The notes beneath the pieces were generated by a model. It searched no databases. It had not been told where the DNA came from and worked only from the letters and a program-made list of their open reading frames with translations. The translations under genes were made by a program, and so were the position numbers. This document shows, piece by piece, positions 8,160 to 21,500 of a DNA stretch of 64,000 bases (within the stretch, counting starts at the first letter, position 1; each line of letters starts with the position of its first letter). The stretch spans positions 710,048 to 774,047 of the forward strand of contig MU404061.1 of assembly GCA_022695795.1 (NCBI GenBank). Direction: 5' to 3'. Source of the DNA: Biscogniauxia marginata (lineage: Eukaryota > Ascomycota > Sordariomycetes > Xylariales > Xylariaceae).

Positions 8160-11100
8160 GTTAGGTTTTTTAAATGTTTAAGTGGTTCTTAAGTGTTTTC
8201 TTCTAATAGGTACTTTTCCCACTTGATAAAATATTATAGTTAATTATTAACTTTTCTTAAGTTTAGTATTTTTTTCACTTTATACTTATTCGGATTTTCC
8301 TTAAGTTCTAATTGTTTTTTTAGCGAGGCGTTCTTTAATATTGGTTTTAATAGTGAAATATGGAACACAAGGTATATTCTAGATCCCTTTAATAGCGAGA
8401 GTTTATAATTAACTTTTAAAATAACTTTTTTAATTTTATAAGGTTTTAATTTCTTAAATTTAAGTTTTTCACTAAGTCGTTTTATTTTAATTTAAGGCAT
8501 TTTTATTGTCGCGCCTTGTTTATAACGAAGTAAATAAACCATGTTTCCTCTCTTAAGAATTAATCCCTTAATTTTCTTTTTATTATAGTATTTAATTATT
8601 CTTTCTTGGATAAACTATAGTTTTTTTTATAGCCTTACTTATATTACTTAAATCTTTTTAAATAACACTTCTATTCGAGGAGCTACTATTATAATGCTTA
8701 ATGCTTCTATAAATCCAAACGGTTTCTTGTAGACTTCTGCTTTTTAGCTATATACCGCCTCGTGTAGTAATAGTTTCATGTCTTTATTAATTAATGTATT
8801 ATATACGACTTGGGCCATAAATAATAATTTTACTTAATTATTTATTTGCTAATTAACATAGCTTTTAAGGTATTATTTAAGTGTTTAATTAAGCCTTTTT
8901 ATTTATTTGTTTATTTAAGGATGATACGTTATAAATAACTTCTACTTAATCCCCATTCGTTTTATTAAGCTAATCCAAAATTTTAACGTAAACAACTTGT
9001 CTCTGTTTAAAACAACGCGTTCTAGTAACTCATGTTTATTAACGTACTCTCTTAAGAAGCTAAAAACTAACTGTTTTGCTATGCTTAATTCGTTGAATAA
9101 TAAGAAGTAGGCGTATTTCGTGAGTCTGTTAACAATCACCTATATGCTGTCATAATGTACTCCTATTATAGAATCTTTTAACTTTAAGAGTTTCACTATA
9201 AAGTCCTATATAATTATATTTTATGTTTTATTAGGTATCTAGGTTGATTATAATAATTTATATGGTTTATATCGTGATACTTTAGCCTTATTATAAATGT
9301 TATAATTCTTTATAATTCTTTTAACTATTTATCGTATTTCTGGAAAGTCAAATTCCTTTTGAAGTCTTTTTACCGTTTTGAAAATCCCTTAATGGCTGTG
9401 TAAAGGATGTTCATAAAATTCTTTAACGAATTCATCCTATACTCGTTTTAGTATATATACTTTTTCTTTATATAAGAGAAATTCGTCGTTGAATCCTTGT
9501 TAAGACTATAATTGTTTTTTTTTTTAATTATAATTTTCTTTAAACTATTATTTCTAGTTTCCTATGTTGATTTATATATAAGTTAATACAATTAATCCAT
9601 TATTCTATTATTTAAACATCTAAACATTTCTTTTATTAATTTTTGATTTATAATCTCCTTTTCTACTAAGAAAATTTACTTAAATGTTTTCTTTTCCCTT
9701 AATGTATTAAATTCTGAAATTAAATTTAAACAAGAAAATCATTTAACACTCGTGTCTCTGGTTAAGCGTTTATATTATTATGAATCGTGTAAGGTTCTTA
9801 TAGTTTAAATAGATATCAATAAGTTCTTTGGTTCCGTTGAGTCACGATTCTCATTTTTCTAGTGCTTTAATAACTACTAATAATTTAGTTTAACATTATA
9901 TAGTGCTTTAAATAGATACACAATTAGGTACTATTTCCTATTATTTTCTAGCTGCTCTAGAACTGCTTTAATAGCGAAATTTAAGGCGTTTATCCTTAAT
10001 TATTTCTTTTTATTTTCGTTTAAAAGTTTACATATAACCTCGCTAGTTACAACTTCCTTTAGCTACTAAAAAGCCTATTTAGCTTCTTTAATAAAATAAA
10101 AAGCCTCTCTTGTTTTTACTAAAATAATTAATTCTATTAATAGTTTGGCGATACGCCCGAAATTCTTAATAAGTTGTTTAACATAGTTAATAAAGCCAAA
10201 AAATACACATACGTTTATGACATTCTTAGGTTCTAACTAATCCTTAACTGCTATTATTTTTCCTTTTTAAATATAAATTTCTCCTAGATTTATTGTAAAC
10301 CTTAAATAATTTAGTTTTTTAATATGCTATTCGCTTTTAGTTAAATAAACGAGTAAGTTTACTTTTTCTAGGGCTTTTAACATTTGCTTTACATGTTTTT
10401 TATGTTCTTTCTCGTTTTTTAAGTAAATCAATATATTATTCAAATAAACAAATATAAATTTATCTAGAAACCTACGAAAAACTATTATAATTATATGTTA
10501 AAATATAGCGGGCATATTAATAAGTCTAAATGGTATAACTTTGTACTTATAATATCTATATATTATTCGTATCTTTTAGCTATTCTAATTATATAATATT
10601 CATTGTGAAGGTTTAATATTATAAAGATTTAAGCCTTGCTAATTTATCCTCTCATGAATTTCATTAATAGTAATAAATACCCGTTTTTCTTGGTTATTTT
10701 ATTAAGGTGTCGATAATCAATTACTCGTTTTTATACTAAGTTTCCTTTTTTATTGACATGTTATTTCCCGTTTTTATCAACTTTAGGTACCATAATTACT
10801 AGGTATCCTAATAAGGATTTAAATTCTTGAATATATCCTTTATCGAGATCCTCTTAAATTCCCTTTTATAGTGCTCTTTATTTTTCTTGATTTATAAGAT
10901 ACATTAAAAACAATTTTAACTATTTTCCTTCTTTAAAGTAAATTTAATAGTCCCATTAACTATATTCTAATAATTCTTTCTTTATTTTATCTCTAAATAA
11001 TTTATAAAAATAGAGGTACTTACGTGGTACTCTTTTCGTTAAATCTTCAAGTTTAGTTACTTAAATTATATAAATAATATATTTCGTTTTTATATTCGTT

Positions 11101-12829
11101 TCTTTAGGGTTACTTACAATACTTATTTCGTAACCCGTAATGGTTAACTCCTCCTATTTCTAATCTTAATAAAGCGTGTTTATCTCGAAATTTATTTATA
11201 AATTACTTTTTCTAAGCCAATTCATTCTTAAAATCATATCGTGATTTAATATATATATAATATTAAAAATAACTTATTTAAAATGTCTTTAAATAGTTAC
11301 TAAGAAAGAAATTATTTCTTTTAATACTTTACTATTCTTATAACTAAATATATTTCTCTTAAAGTTTTATAGCTTATATAGACTTTATTTATATACCCAT
11401 AATATTTTATCTTTTTAAGCTACCTTTATTAAAACATAATTTTTATTTACTCCTAAATTTATTAAGGCTTTATATTTTCTTTCATTATACCTAACTCTAG
11501 TTATAATAATATTATTAAATCCTAACTAGACTTCATATAAGGACTTATTATTCATAGCTTCTCGCTGCCTTACTAGCGAGAGCCTTTACCGTTTTTTGGT
11601 TTTCCACGTCTCTTCCCTTTTGGTTTTTTTTTAATTGTTATAACCTGGATGTCCTTCTATTTTTAAGCTTTTATAGAAACGTGTTTCTAGTAATCATTAC
11701 TTAAATAATCTCTCTAATTACCCTTTACGTAATAAGAAGTAAAAAGTTTATTCTTTATATAGAATTTTACATATTAAAACTTCAATTCTTTTTCGAGAGC
11801 CTTTTTATAACCTAAATCCGTTCTATTAACTCGGAATTTCTTAAAGTTCTAAATTATTCTTAAATAAAAGGAGTAATTATTAAGTCTATTTATTAGGGGT
11901 ATCTCAATATTTCCCCTTAAGTTTATATTAATTTCTAAGAGTTTCCCCCTTTTTTTAAGGTATGCCTTAATAATTCGTTTATAGCCTCGTTTAGTCGCAC
12001 GTGTTTTTACTTGCTGTTTTATTAAGTGTTTCCCTATAAAGTCAAATAAATTAATATTATATTTATTTTATTTTTCGAGCCATTATAAAAAATGTAATCC
12101 CTTTTATAATTCCTATAATTCTTTCTTTATCTCGTTTTCTTCGAAACTTACCCCGAGCAAGTCATATATATCGCATAGTACCAAGATATAACATATATAG
12201 CCTTTAACTATTACTTCGTAACTTCTTTTAAAGCTTAAATAAAGATAATATGTTTTAAAGTAATATAACCATTATAAAGTGTTATTATAAATACACTTAT
12301 TTTCTTCCGTGTCGTCATTCTCTAGTTTTTAAGAATAGTAACCAGCTCCATTTTTAAAACTTTTATATATTTAATAAACGTCGTTAATATAAAAGCTCCA
12401 ATATAACGATATATATTCCCTTAAACTCTAATAAACATTATAATTATTATTTATATAAAGCCTCTAGTTCAAGCTATTATACTGGCTCTTCCCCTAATAA
12501 GTTTCGCATTTGTCGTTTTTATAATGGCTCTAATATAAATCACCATAGTTTAACTTAATTCCTAAGTCATATCTTAACTTATAATTATTACATATATATA
12601 ATAATTCGCTTTTGTTATATCTTTATTTAACTTGTTTTAATATAAAATATTTTAAATATAAGTAGTCATTTTCTAAGTAGTCTTTATAATTAACTTAATA
12701 AAATCCATAAACGCTTTTTATAAAGGTTTCTTCGATCTTTTCTACCTTAATAATACCGATAATAAATACTTAATTTATTTTTTCGTTATTTTCAAATTAA
12801 ACCCTTACTTCGGCGACTCTTTTCTTAAA
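8160..12829 (-). pseudogene. pol: pol of element A: protease, RT, RNase H, integrase, chromodomain (RIP-broken)
   Basis: The protease DSG triad site is changed to NLG (11462-11451). RT carries VYLNNIL at about 10451-10437 where VYLDDIL is expected, so both catalytic aspartates are lost. The integrase core is open at 9139-8942 (VNRLTKYAYFL, then NRDKLFTLKFW), also with D-to-N damage. A chromodomain (KYKVKKILNLRK, then IKWEKY) lies at about 8290-8165. The order PR-RT-RH-IN-chromo defines a Ty3/gypsy chromovirus. Its 3' end may overlap tail-to-tail with the plus-strand ORF at 7511-8151. Confidence 0.8.
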
Positions 12830-13981
12830 TTAAAGAATCCCTTCTATTCTTAATTCCTGTTTCTTAAGACTTCGGCATTCGTTTTTATAATGTCCTTTCT
12901 TTTTACAATTAAAACACTTAATAGTTAATTTATCTCGTTTCTTTTATTCCTTTTAAACAACGTTAATTTCAATAGGATTTAACTTTATTCCCATGCCTTT
13001 TCTGGTTTTAGCACTACTTCTGTAATTTCCTTCCTTCAGCTAATCGCCATTCCTTCGTTATACCGTCTTTTTCTTTTCAAAGTACCGTTCAAAGTTCTCA
13101 TTATTAATAGCAATTACCGTTATAACGTAATCATTAAACTTCCCTAAGTTCCTTTCTTTATACAGGTTTATTTTATATAACTCATCCTTCACATAATCCT
13201 TTAACTCTTAATAAAACAAGTAATACAAGCTTTTAATAAATAGTTATAACTAACTTACGAGTTTTTTAAACTTAACAACGTAATTTAAAGCCTTTTTATC
13301 TTATCGTAATTTATAAAGTCGAATTTTAACCTATTACTTAAGAATTAAATTACTAAATATAAACTTAAGTTATTTTTCAAATTCCTTATAATTTTTAAAG
13401 ACTTTCTTTATATCTTTCTAGGCGTTTGATCCATTTTCTAAATAATCCTTTAACACTAATTAAAACCAGGTCAAGGCGATTCCAGCAAAGAGCTAGAACA
13501 CCATAAAAACCTTTTATTTTTTAATAATAATCATTTTATAATAGAACTATAAATAAGTTCCAACTTAAATCAAAAATCCTTCTAAATCGCTTAACCTATT
13601 ATATCTACTAAGTGTAATTAGTTTAAAACCCTTTATATCAAGGGTTATCATATTATTGTCGTTGTCTAAATTGTTAAGGTCACTATCGTTTAAAGGTAAT
13701 TACTTATCTCTAAAAGGTTAGGGTTATCTTACTTATTTATCTTCTTCTTTAAACATTTCTTCCTCCCTCTCTTCTTCTTCCTTAAATGCTTCTTCTTACT
13801 GATCTTTCAAGATGTCCTCTTATAACTCTTTTTTAATTACAACTATAATAAACTTTTATATTAATTCTTTTAAACCTTTTAATTATATCGTAAAAAGACT
13901 TAAAACCTTCGTTTAAAAGCTTATTAACTATTATTCTTTTACTTGTTTCTTTTCTTGCTACCCTCTAGTCTTAAGAGGCAT
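12830..13981 (-). pseudogene. gag: gag of element A (RIP-broken)
   Basis: It starts at ATG 13981 (MPLKTRG, then a TAG where CAG is expected). Stops are nearly all TAA/TAG at glutamine-type positions. Near the C-terminal end lies an intact retroviral zinc knuckle CFNCKKKGHYKNEC (12917-12875, C-x2-C-x4-H-x4-C), the only fully intact copy in the window. Gag would form the particle shell and bind RNA. The gag/pol junction was not located, so the end is approximate. Confidence 0.75.
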
Positions 13982-14046
13982 GTTTATCCTAGAACTATTC
14001 AATTAAAAGTCCCTCCTCCTAAACCACTATTAAGCATTAATCAAGA

Positions 14047-14057
14047 AGCTATCAAAA
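14047..14057 (-). promoter_or_regulatory. Putative primer-binding site of element A (self-priming type)
   Basis: Immediately inside the 5' LTR the minus strand reads TTTTGATAGCT. The nine bases TTGATAGCT are the exact reverse complement of AGCTATCAA in the element's own LTR (7184-7176 on the minus strand), about 51 bp after a TATAAATA box. I see no match to a tRNA 3' end, though this was not searched. Confidence 0.5.
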
Positions 14058-14470
14058 TGTAACGAACCTCCCTATATATTCCTAATTAATTAACTTCACA
14101 AATAAATACGTACTAAGTTCTCTTAATTTACAAGTAACAATAAATTAAAATTAATTCAATTAATTCACAATATTTTATTCGTTAAAGAGGTTTTAAGATA
14201 CTCTTATTATAATATTAAAAAGTAACTATAATCTTAAATTAATAGCTAAAGAACTCGAATAAATAACTAAATACATAGGAAATTCCAATTTACTTATACT
14301 TGTTCTTTCTTTATATAAACTCGTTAAATTAGTGAATCGCTTTTTGTTTACCTATAATTTACTAATTTACTTTAAATTAATAAATCGACTTTTATTTACT
14401 TATGATTTATTAATTCATATTTTGCTCACGTGACCTGCACGCAAGGGGGGGGGACACGAGATCTATAACA
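14058..14470 (-). repeat. 5' LTR of element A
   Basis: Same length (413 bp) as the 3' LTR but with many more G-to-A and C-to-T changes, for example in the palindrome and the start motif (TTAATAGCT at 14239-14247). CACGTG at 14427-14432 is intact. Confidence 0.9.
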
Positions 14471-14506
14471 AGAAGGGACTTTTAATTAAATCGTTTTAAG
14501 ATAAGT

Positions 14507-17500
14507 ATGCCCCTTAAAACTAAAGGGTAATAAAAAAAGAAATAAATAAAAGAATAATAATTAATAAGCTTTTAAATAAAAACTTTAAGTCTTTTTACAA
14601 TATAATTAAAAGGTTTAAAAGAATCAATATAAAAGTTTATTATAATTATAGTTAAAAAGGAGTTATAAAAGGACATATTAAAAGATCAACAAGAAGAAGC
14701 ATTTAAGGAAGAAGAAAAGGAGGAAGAAAAAATACTTAAAGAATAAACAAGACAACCCCTACCTCCTAGAAATAAGTAACTACCTTTAAACGATAACGAC
14801 CTTAACGATTTAAACGACAAAGATAATATGACAACCCTCGACGTAAAGGGTTTTAAATTAATTATACTTAGTAGATATAATGGGTTAAGCGATTTAAAGG
14901 GATTTCTAATTTAAGTTGGAACCTATTTATAGTTCTATTATAAAACGATTACTATTAAGGAATAAAAGGTTTTCACGGTATTCCAGCTCCTTGCTAAAAC
15001 CGTTTTAACCTGGTTTTAATTAATATTAAAAAACTATCTAAAAAACGGATTAAACGCCTAAGAAAACACAAAAAAAGTCTTCAAGAATTATAAAGAGTTT
15101 AAAAAACAATTTAAGTTTATATTCGGCAATTTAATCCTTAAATAATAAGCCGAAGCTCGATTTTATAAATTATAACAAAATAAGAAGGCTTTAAATTACG
15201 CCGTTAAGTTCAAGAAACTCATAAACTAATTATAACTACCTATTAAAAGCCTATATTACTTATTTTATTAAGAATTAAAAAACCATATAAAAAATAAGTT
15301 ATATAAAATAAACCTATACAAAGAAAGGAACCTAAAAAAATTCAATAACTACATCATAATAGCAATTACCATCGATAACGAGAACTTCGAACGGTACCTT
15401 AAAAAGAAAAAAACGGTATAACGAAAGAATAGCGATCAGTTAAAAAGAAGAAATCACAAAAGCGGTACCAAAACCAAGAAAGGCACTAGAACCAAGTCAA
15501 ACCCCATTAAAATTAACGTTATTTAAAAAAAACAAAAAAAAACGAAACAAATTAACTATTAAATGTTTTAATTACAAAAAGAAAAAACATTATAAAAACA
15601 AATACCGAAATCTTAAAAAACAAGAACTAAGAATAAAAAGGATTCCTTAACCCGAGAAAAGAGTCATTAAAATAAGAGTTTAATTCGAAAATAACAAAGA
15701 AATAAACTAAGTATTTACTATTAACACTATTAAAGCAGAAAAAATTAAGAAGGCCCCTATAAAAAAAGTTTATAAATTTTATTAAGTTAACTATAAAAAC
15801 TATCTAGAAAATAACCACTTATATTTAAAATATCTCACACTAAAACAAGCTAAATAAGGATATAACAAAAGCGAACTACTATACAAATACGATAATTATA
15901 AGCTAGAATACAACTTAGGAATTAAATTAAACCATGATGATTTACATTAAAGCCACTACAAAAACGATAAATACGAAATCCACTAAAGAAAAAGCCAATA
16001 TAATAACTTAAACTAGAGGTTTTACACAAATAATAATTATAATACCTATTAAAGCTTAAAAAAACATATATTATTACATTAAAGCTTTTACATTAACGAC
16101 GCTTATTAAATACATAAAAACTTTAAGGATAAAACCGGTTATTATCCTTAAGAACTAAAAAGTAACGACACAAAAGAAAATAAGTATATTTATAATAACA
16201 CCTCATAATGGCTATATTACCTTAAAGTATGTTATTTTTACTTAAGCTTCGAAAAAAGCTACGAAACAATGGTTAAAGGTTATATATATTACATCTTAAT
16301 ACTATGCGACATACATGATATGTTTAAAGCAGGTTTCGAAAAAAACGAAATTAAAAAAGAATTATAAGAATTATAAAAAGGATTATATTTTTTATAATGA
16401 CTTAAAAAACGAACTAAATATAATATTAATTTATTTAGCTTTATAAGGAAACACTTAATAAAATAGTAAGTAAAAACATGTATAATTAAATAAGGCTATA
16501 AACGAATTATTAAAGCATACCTCAAAAAAGGAGAAAAACTTCCGGAAATCAATATAAACCTAAAGAAAGACATCGAAATACCCCTAGTAAATAAACTTAA
16601 TAATTATTCATTTTATTTAAGGATAATCTAGAACTTCAAGAAATTCCGAGTTAATAGAATAAACTTGAATTACAAAAAGGCCCTTAAAGAAAAATTGAAG
16701 TTTTAATATATAAGGTTCTATATAAAGGATAAACCTCTCACCCTTTACTACGTAAAGGGAAATTAAAGAGATTATTTAAGTAATAATTACTGGAAATACG
16801 CTTTTATAAAAGCTTAAGAATAAAAGGATATTTAGGTTATAACAATTAAAAGAAAACTAAAAAAAAAGGGACGTGAAAAACCAAAAAACGGTAAAGGCTC
16901 TTATTAGTAAGGCAACGAGAAGTTATAAATAGCAAGTCCTTATATAAAGTCTAGTTAAAACTTAATAATACTATTATAACTAAAATTAAGTATAATAAAA
17001 AGGAATATAAAGCCTTAATAGATTTAGGAATAAATAAAAGTTATATTTTAGTAAAAGTAGCTTAGGAAAATAGAATATCATAAGTATATAAACAAAATCT
17101 ATATAAGTTATAAAACTTTAAAGGAAATATATTTAATTATAAAAATGATAAGGTATTAAAAGAAATAATTCCTTTCTTAGTAACTATTTAAAAACATCTT
17201 AAATAAGTTATCCTTAACATTATATATATATTAAATTACGATATAATCTTAAGAATGAATTAACTTAAAAAAAGTAATTCATAAATAAATTTCGAGATAA
17301 ATACGCTTTATTAAGATTAAAAACAAGAGGAGTTAACCATTACGGGTTACGAAATAAGTACCGCAAGTAACTCTAGAAAAACGGATATAAAAACGAAACA
17401 TATCGCCTATATAATTTAAGTAACTAAGCCTAAAAATCTAACGAAAAGAGTACCGCGTAAGTACCTTCGTTTCTATAAATTATTTAAAAATAAAATAAAG

Positions 17501-17902
17501 AAAGAATTATTAAAACATAGTTAATAAGATTACTAAATTCATTTTAAAGAAAAAAAACAACCAAAATTATTTTTAGTATATCTTATAAATTAGGAAAAAT
17601 AAAGAGCATTATAAAAGGGAATCTAGGAGGATCTCGATAAAAGATATATTCGAGAATTTGAATTCTCGTTAAGATACCTAGCAATTATGGTATTTAAAGT
17701 CGATAAAAACGGGAAATAATATGTCGATAAAAAAGGAAACCTAGTGTGGTAATAAGTGATCGACTACCGACACTTTAATAAAATAACTAAGAAAAACGGG
17801 TATTCGTTATTACTAATAAAACTTATAAAAGGATAAATTAGTAAAGCCTAAATCTTTATAGCACTAAATCTTCGCGATAAATATTATATAATTAAAATCT
17901 TT
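14507..17902 (+). pseudogene. gag-protease-partial RT of element B (RIP-broken)
   Basis: The ATG at 14507 begins MPLKTKG, matching gag of A. The zinc knuckle at about 15560-15610 has lost cysteines to tyrosine. The protease site reads IDLG at about 17015. The RT start is visible (IDYRHFNKITKKNGYSL at about 17760-17820) and the frame ends abruptly at about 17902 after the first RT motifs. Most stops are at glutamine-type codons. Confidence 0.75.
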
Positions 17903-18175
17903 CGAAGCAATATAATCTTTTTTATTACGCTCGTAATAAAAACAAACCATCTTTTTCTTATTATGAAAAGTAATAAAGTTTAAAAAAGCTACCCTGTTCT
18001 TAGTTTGTTTCTCAGTTTAACGCGAGATGTTAGAATTTTCTTTATAAAATTTTATTATACGATAAGACATTATAAACTAAGTTAAAAAAGGCTTAAACCT
18101 CTTAATAAATCAAAAAAGAGGTTAGTTAATACTCTTTTCATCTTTGGGACAAAGATTCTCAAAGGGGAAGAATAA
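17903..18175 (+). other. Unidentified 3' segment of element B
   Basis: About 270 bp between the RT break and the 3' LTR match nothing in the pol of A, C, D, H or I. It includes a less RIP-altered stretch (TTTGGGACAAAGATTCTC) and the polypurine tract at its end. It may have been captured, or may come from a divergent 3' region lacking the antisense ORF. Confidence 0.5.
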
Positions 18176-18534
18176 TGTTACAAGACTCCTAAAATGAAGA
18201 AACGCGTATTACGCACGTGACCCCATCGAATAAGTAAATAATAGGTAAAACAACTTATAATTCAATTATTTAATTAATTATATAAAAGGAAAAACGAGTA
18301 TAAATAAATTAGAATTTCCTTATATAATTAATCTTTCCCTTTTTAGCTATTAATTTAAGACTATAGTCACTCTTTAATACTATAATAAGAGTACCTTGAA
18401 ACCTCTTTAATGAACATAACATTATAAATCACTTAAACCAATTTTAATCCACTATTACCTTTAAATCAAGAAAACCTAGTACGTACTCACCTGTGAAGTC
18501 AGCTGACTAGGAACACACAGGGAGGTTCGTCACA
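18176..18534 (+). repeat. 3' LTR of element B
   Basis: It is preceded by a polypurine tract (AAAGGGGAAGAATAA) and begins TGTTACAAGACTCC. It ends GGAGGTTCGTCACA, with the 12-bp palindrome AGTCAGCTGACT at 18497-18508 and CACGTG at 18214-18219. It is clearly less RIP-mutated than the 5' LTR. Confidence 0.88.
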
Positions 18535-21500
18535 CTTAATAACTTAAACGACGAAAACAATATAATAACCCTCGATATAAAGGGTTTTAAACTAATTATA
18601 CTTAATAAATATAATAAATTAAGCGATTTAAAAGGATTTTTAATTTAAGCCGGAACTTATTTATGGTTTTATTATAGAACGATTACTATTAAGAAATAGA
18701 AGGTTTTTATGATATTTTAGCTCCTTGTTAAAACTGTTTTAACCTGGTTTTAACTAATATTAAAAGATTATTTAGAAAACGGATTAAACGCCTAAGAAAA
18801 CACAAAAAAAGTCTTTAAGGATTATAAGAAATTTAAAAAACAACTTAGATTTATATTTAGTAATTTAATCCTTAAGTAATAAGCCAAAACTCGATTTTAT
18901 AAATTACGACAAGATAAAAAGGCTTTAAACTACGCTGTTAAGTTTAAGAATCTTATAAGCTAATTATAACTACTTATTAAGAGCTTATATTACTTATTTT
19001 ATTAAGAACTAAAAAACCATATAAAAATGAATTATATAAAATAAACCTATATAAAGAAAAGAACTTAAAAAAGTTTAATAATTACATTATAATAATAATT
19101 GCTATTAATAACGAAAACTTTAAACGGTACCTTAAAAAAAAACCGGTATAACGAAGGAATAGCGATTAGCTAAAAAGAGGAAATTATAAAAGCGGTACCG
19201 GAACTAGGAAAGGCACTAAAATCAAGTTAAACCTTATTAAAATTAACGTTGCTTAAAAAAAGCAAAAGAAACGAGACAAGTTAATCATTAAGTGTTTTAA
19301 CTATAAAAAGAAAAGACATTATAAAAACGAGTGCCGAAGTTTTAAGAAACAGGAACTAAGAACAAAAGGGATTTTTTAACCCGAAAAAAAAACTTTTAAA
19401 GTAAAAGTTTATTTCGAAAATAATAAAGAAGTAAATTAAGTATTTATTATTATTATTATTAAAGCAGAAAAAAACGAGGAAGTCCTTATAAAAAAATCTA
19501 TAAATATTATTAAGTTAACCGTAAAAACTATTTAAAGAAGAATTATTTATACTTAAAATATTTTATATTAAAATAAGCTAAACAAAGATATAACGAAAAC
19601 GAATTACTATACGAGTATAATAACTATAAATTAAGATACGACTTAGGAATTAAATTAAACTATAATAAGTTACATTAAAGCCATTATAACGACGACAAGT
19701 ATAAAACCTATTAAGGAAGAAGCCAGCATAATAGCCTAAACTAAAGGTTTTACATAAATAATAGCTGCAATGTTTATTAGAACTTAAGGGAATATATATC
19801 GTTATATTAAAGCTTTTATATTAACGACGCTTATTAAGTACATAAAAGTTTTAAGAATAAAGCCGGTTACTATCTTTAAGAACTAGAAAGTAATAACACG
19901 AAAAAAAATAAATATATTTATAATAACGTCTCACGATGGCCACATTACCTTAAAACATGTTATTTTCACTTAAGTTCTAAAAAAAGTAACGAAGTAATTA
20001 TTAAAGATTATATATGTTATATCTTAGTATTATGCGACGTACACGACTTGCTCGAAGCGGGTTTCGAAAAAGACGAAATTAAAGACGAGTTATAAGAATT
20101 ATAAAAAGGACTACATTTTTCATAATAACTCGAAAAATAAGCTAAATATAACACTAGTTTATTTAGCTTAATAAGAAAGCACTTAACAAAATAATAAGTA
20201 AAAATACGTATAATTAAACTAGGTTATAAACGAATCGTTAAAATATATCTTAAAAAAAAGGGAAAGTTCTTAAAAATTAATATAAACCTATAAAGAAATA
20301 TCGAATTACTCTTAGTAAATAAACTTAAGAATTATATATTTTATTCGAAAATAATTTAAAACCTTAAGAAATTTTAAGTTAATAAAAAAACAGATTTAAG
20401 TTATAAAAAAGCCCTCGAAAAAGAATTAAAGTTTTAATATATAAAGTTTTATATAAAAAATAAACCTTTTACCCCTTATTACGTGAAAAATAGTTAAAGA
20501 AACTATCTAAATAATGATTACTAGAAACACGCTTTTATAAAAGCCTAAAAATAAAAAGACATCCGGGTTATAATAACTTAAAGAAACCTAAAAGAGAAAA
20601 GGCGTAGAAAACCAAAAAACAGTAAAAGCTCTCGCTAGTAAGGTAGTAAGAAGCTATGAATAGTAAGTCTTTATATAAAGTCTAGTCGGGAATCGATAAT
20701 ATTATTAAAACTAGAGTTAAGTATAATAAAAGAGAGTATAAAGCCTTTATAAACTTAAAAGTAAATAGAAATTATATTTTAATTAAGATAACTTAAAAAA
20801 ATAAAATACTATAAATATATAAATAAAGTTTATATTAATTACGGAACTTTAAAAGATATATATTTAATTACGAGAATAATAAAGTGTTAAGAGAAATAGT
20901 TCTTTTCTTAGTAACCATTTAAAGACATCTCGAGTAAGTTATTTTTGACATTATATATATATTAAGTCACGACATAATACTAAAAATAAATTAGCTTAAA
21001 AGAAGTAATTCACGAATAAATTTCGAGATAGACATGCTTTATTAGGATTAAAAACAAGAGGAGTTAATTATTACGGGTTACGAGATAAATATCGCAAGTA
21101 ACTTTAGAGAAACGGATATAAAAACGAAATATATCGTTTATATAATTTGAGTAACTAAGCTTAAAGATCTAACGAAAAAAAGTATTACGTAAATACCTCC
21201 GGTTCTATAAATTATTTAAAAATAAAATAAAAAAAGAATTATTAAAACATAGTTAATAGGATCACTAAATCCATTTTAAGGAAAAAAAATAACTAAAATT
21301 ATTTTTAGTATATCTTATAAATTAAGAAATTTAAAAAGATCTTAATAAAGGATATATTTAAGAATTAAAGTCCTCGTTAAAATACCTAGTAATCATAGTA
21401 TTTAAAGTCGATAAAAACAGGAAATAATATATTAATAAAAAAAGAAATTTAATATAGCGACAAGTAATTAATTACCGACACCTTAATAAAATAACCAAGA

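Larger units (their letters stand above)
6995..14470 (-). mobile_element. Full-length Ty3/gypsy chromovirus A (nested in B)
   Basis: A 7476-bp element with two 413-bp LTRs is inserted in the leader of B. The target duplication is GGAAG (6990-6994) and AGAAG (14471-14475), differing by one G-to-A change. On the minus strand the order is 5' LTR, leader, gag, zinc knuckle, protease, RT, RNase H, integrase and chromodomain, with an extra plus-strand ORF beside the 3' LTR. It is the least RIP-damaged element here, as expected if it arrived last. Confidence 0.92.
6541..18534 (+). mobile_element. Ty3/gypsy element B, short and defective, interrupted by element A
   Basis: The 5' LTR is at 6541-6946, the leader at 6947-6994, then element A (6995-14470, with its second target copy at 14471-14475), then gag, protease and the start of reverse transcriptase (14507-17902), a 273-bp segment of unknown type, and the 3' LTR at 18176-18534. 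Without A it is about 4.5 kb. Most of RT and all of RNase H, integrase and chromodomain are missing, so it could only have moved with help. All reading frames are RIP-broken. Confidence 0.85.
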
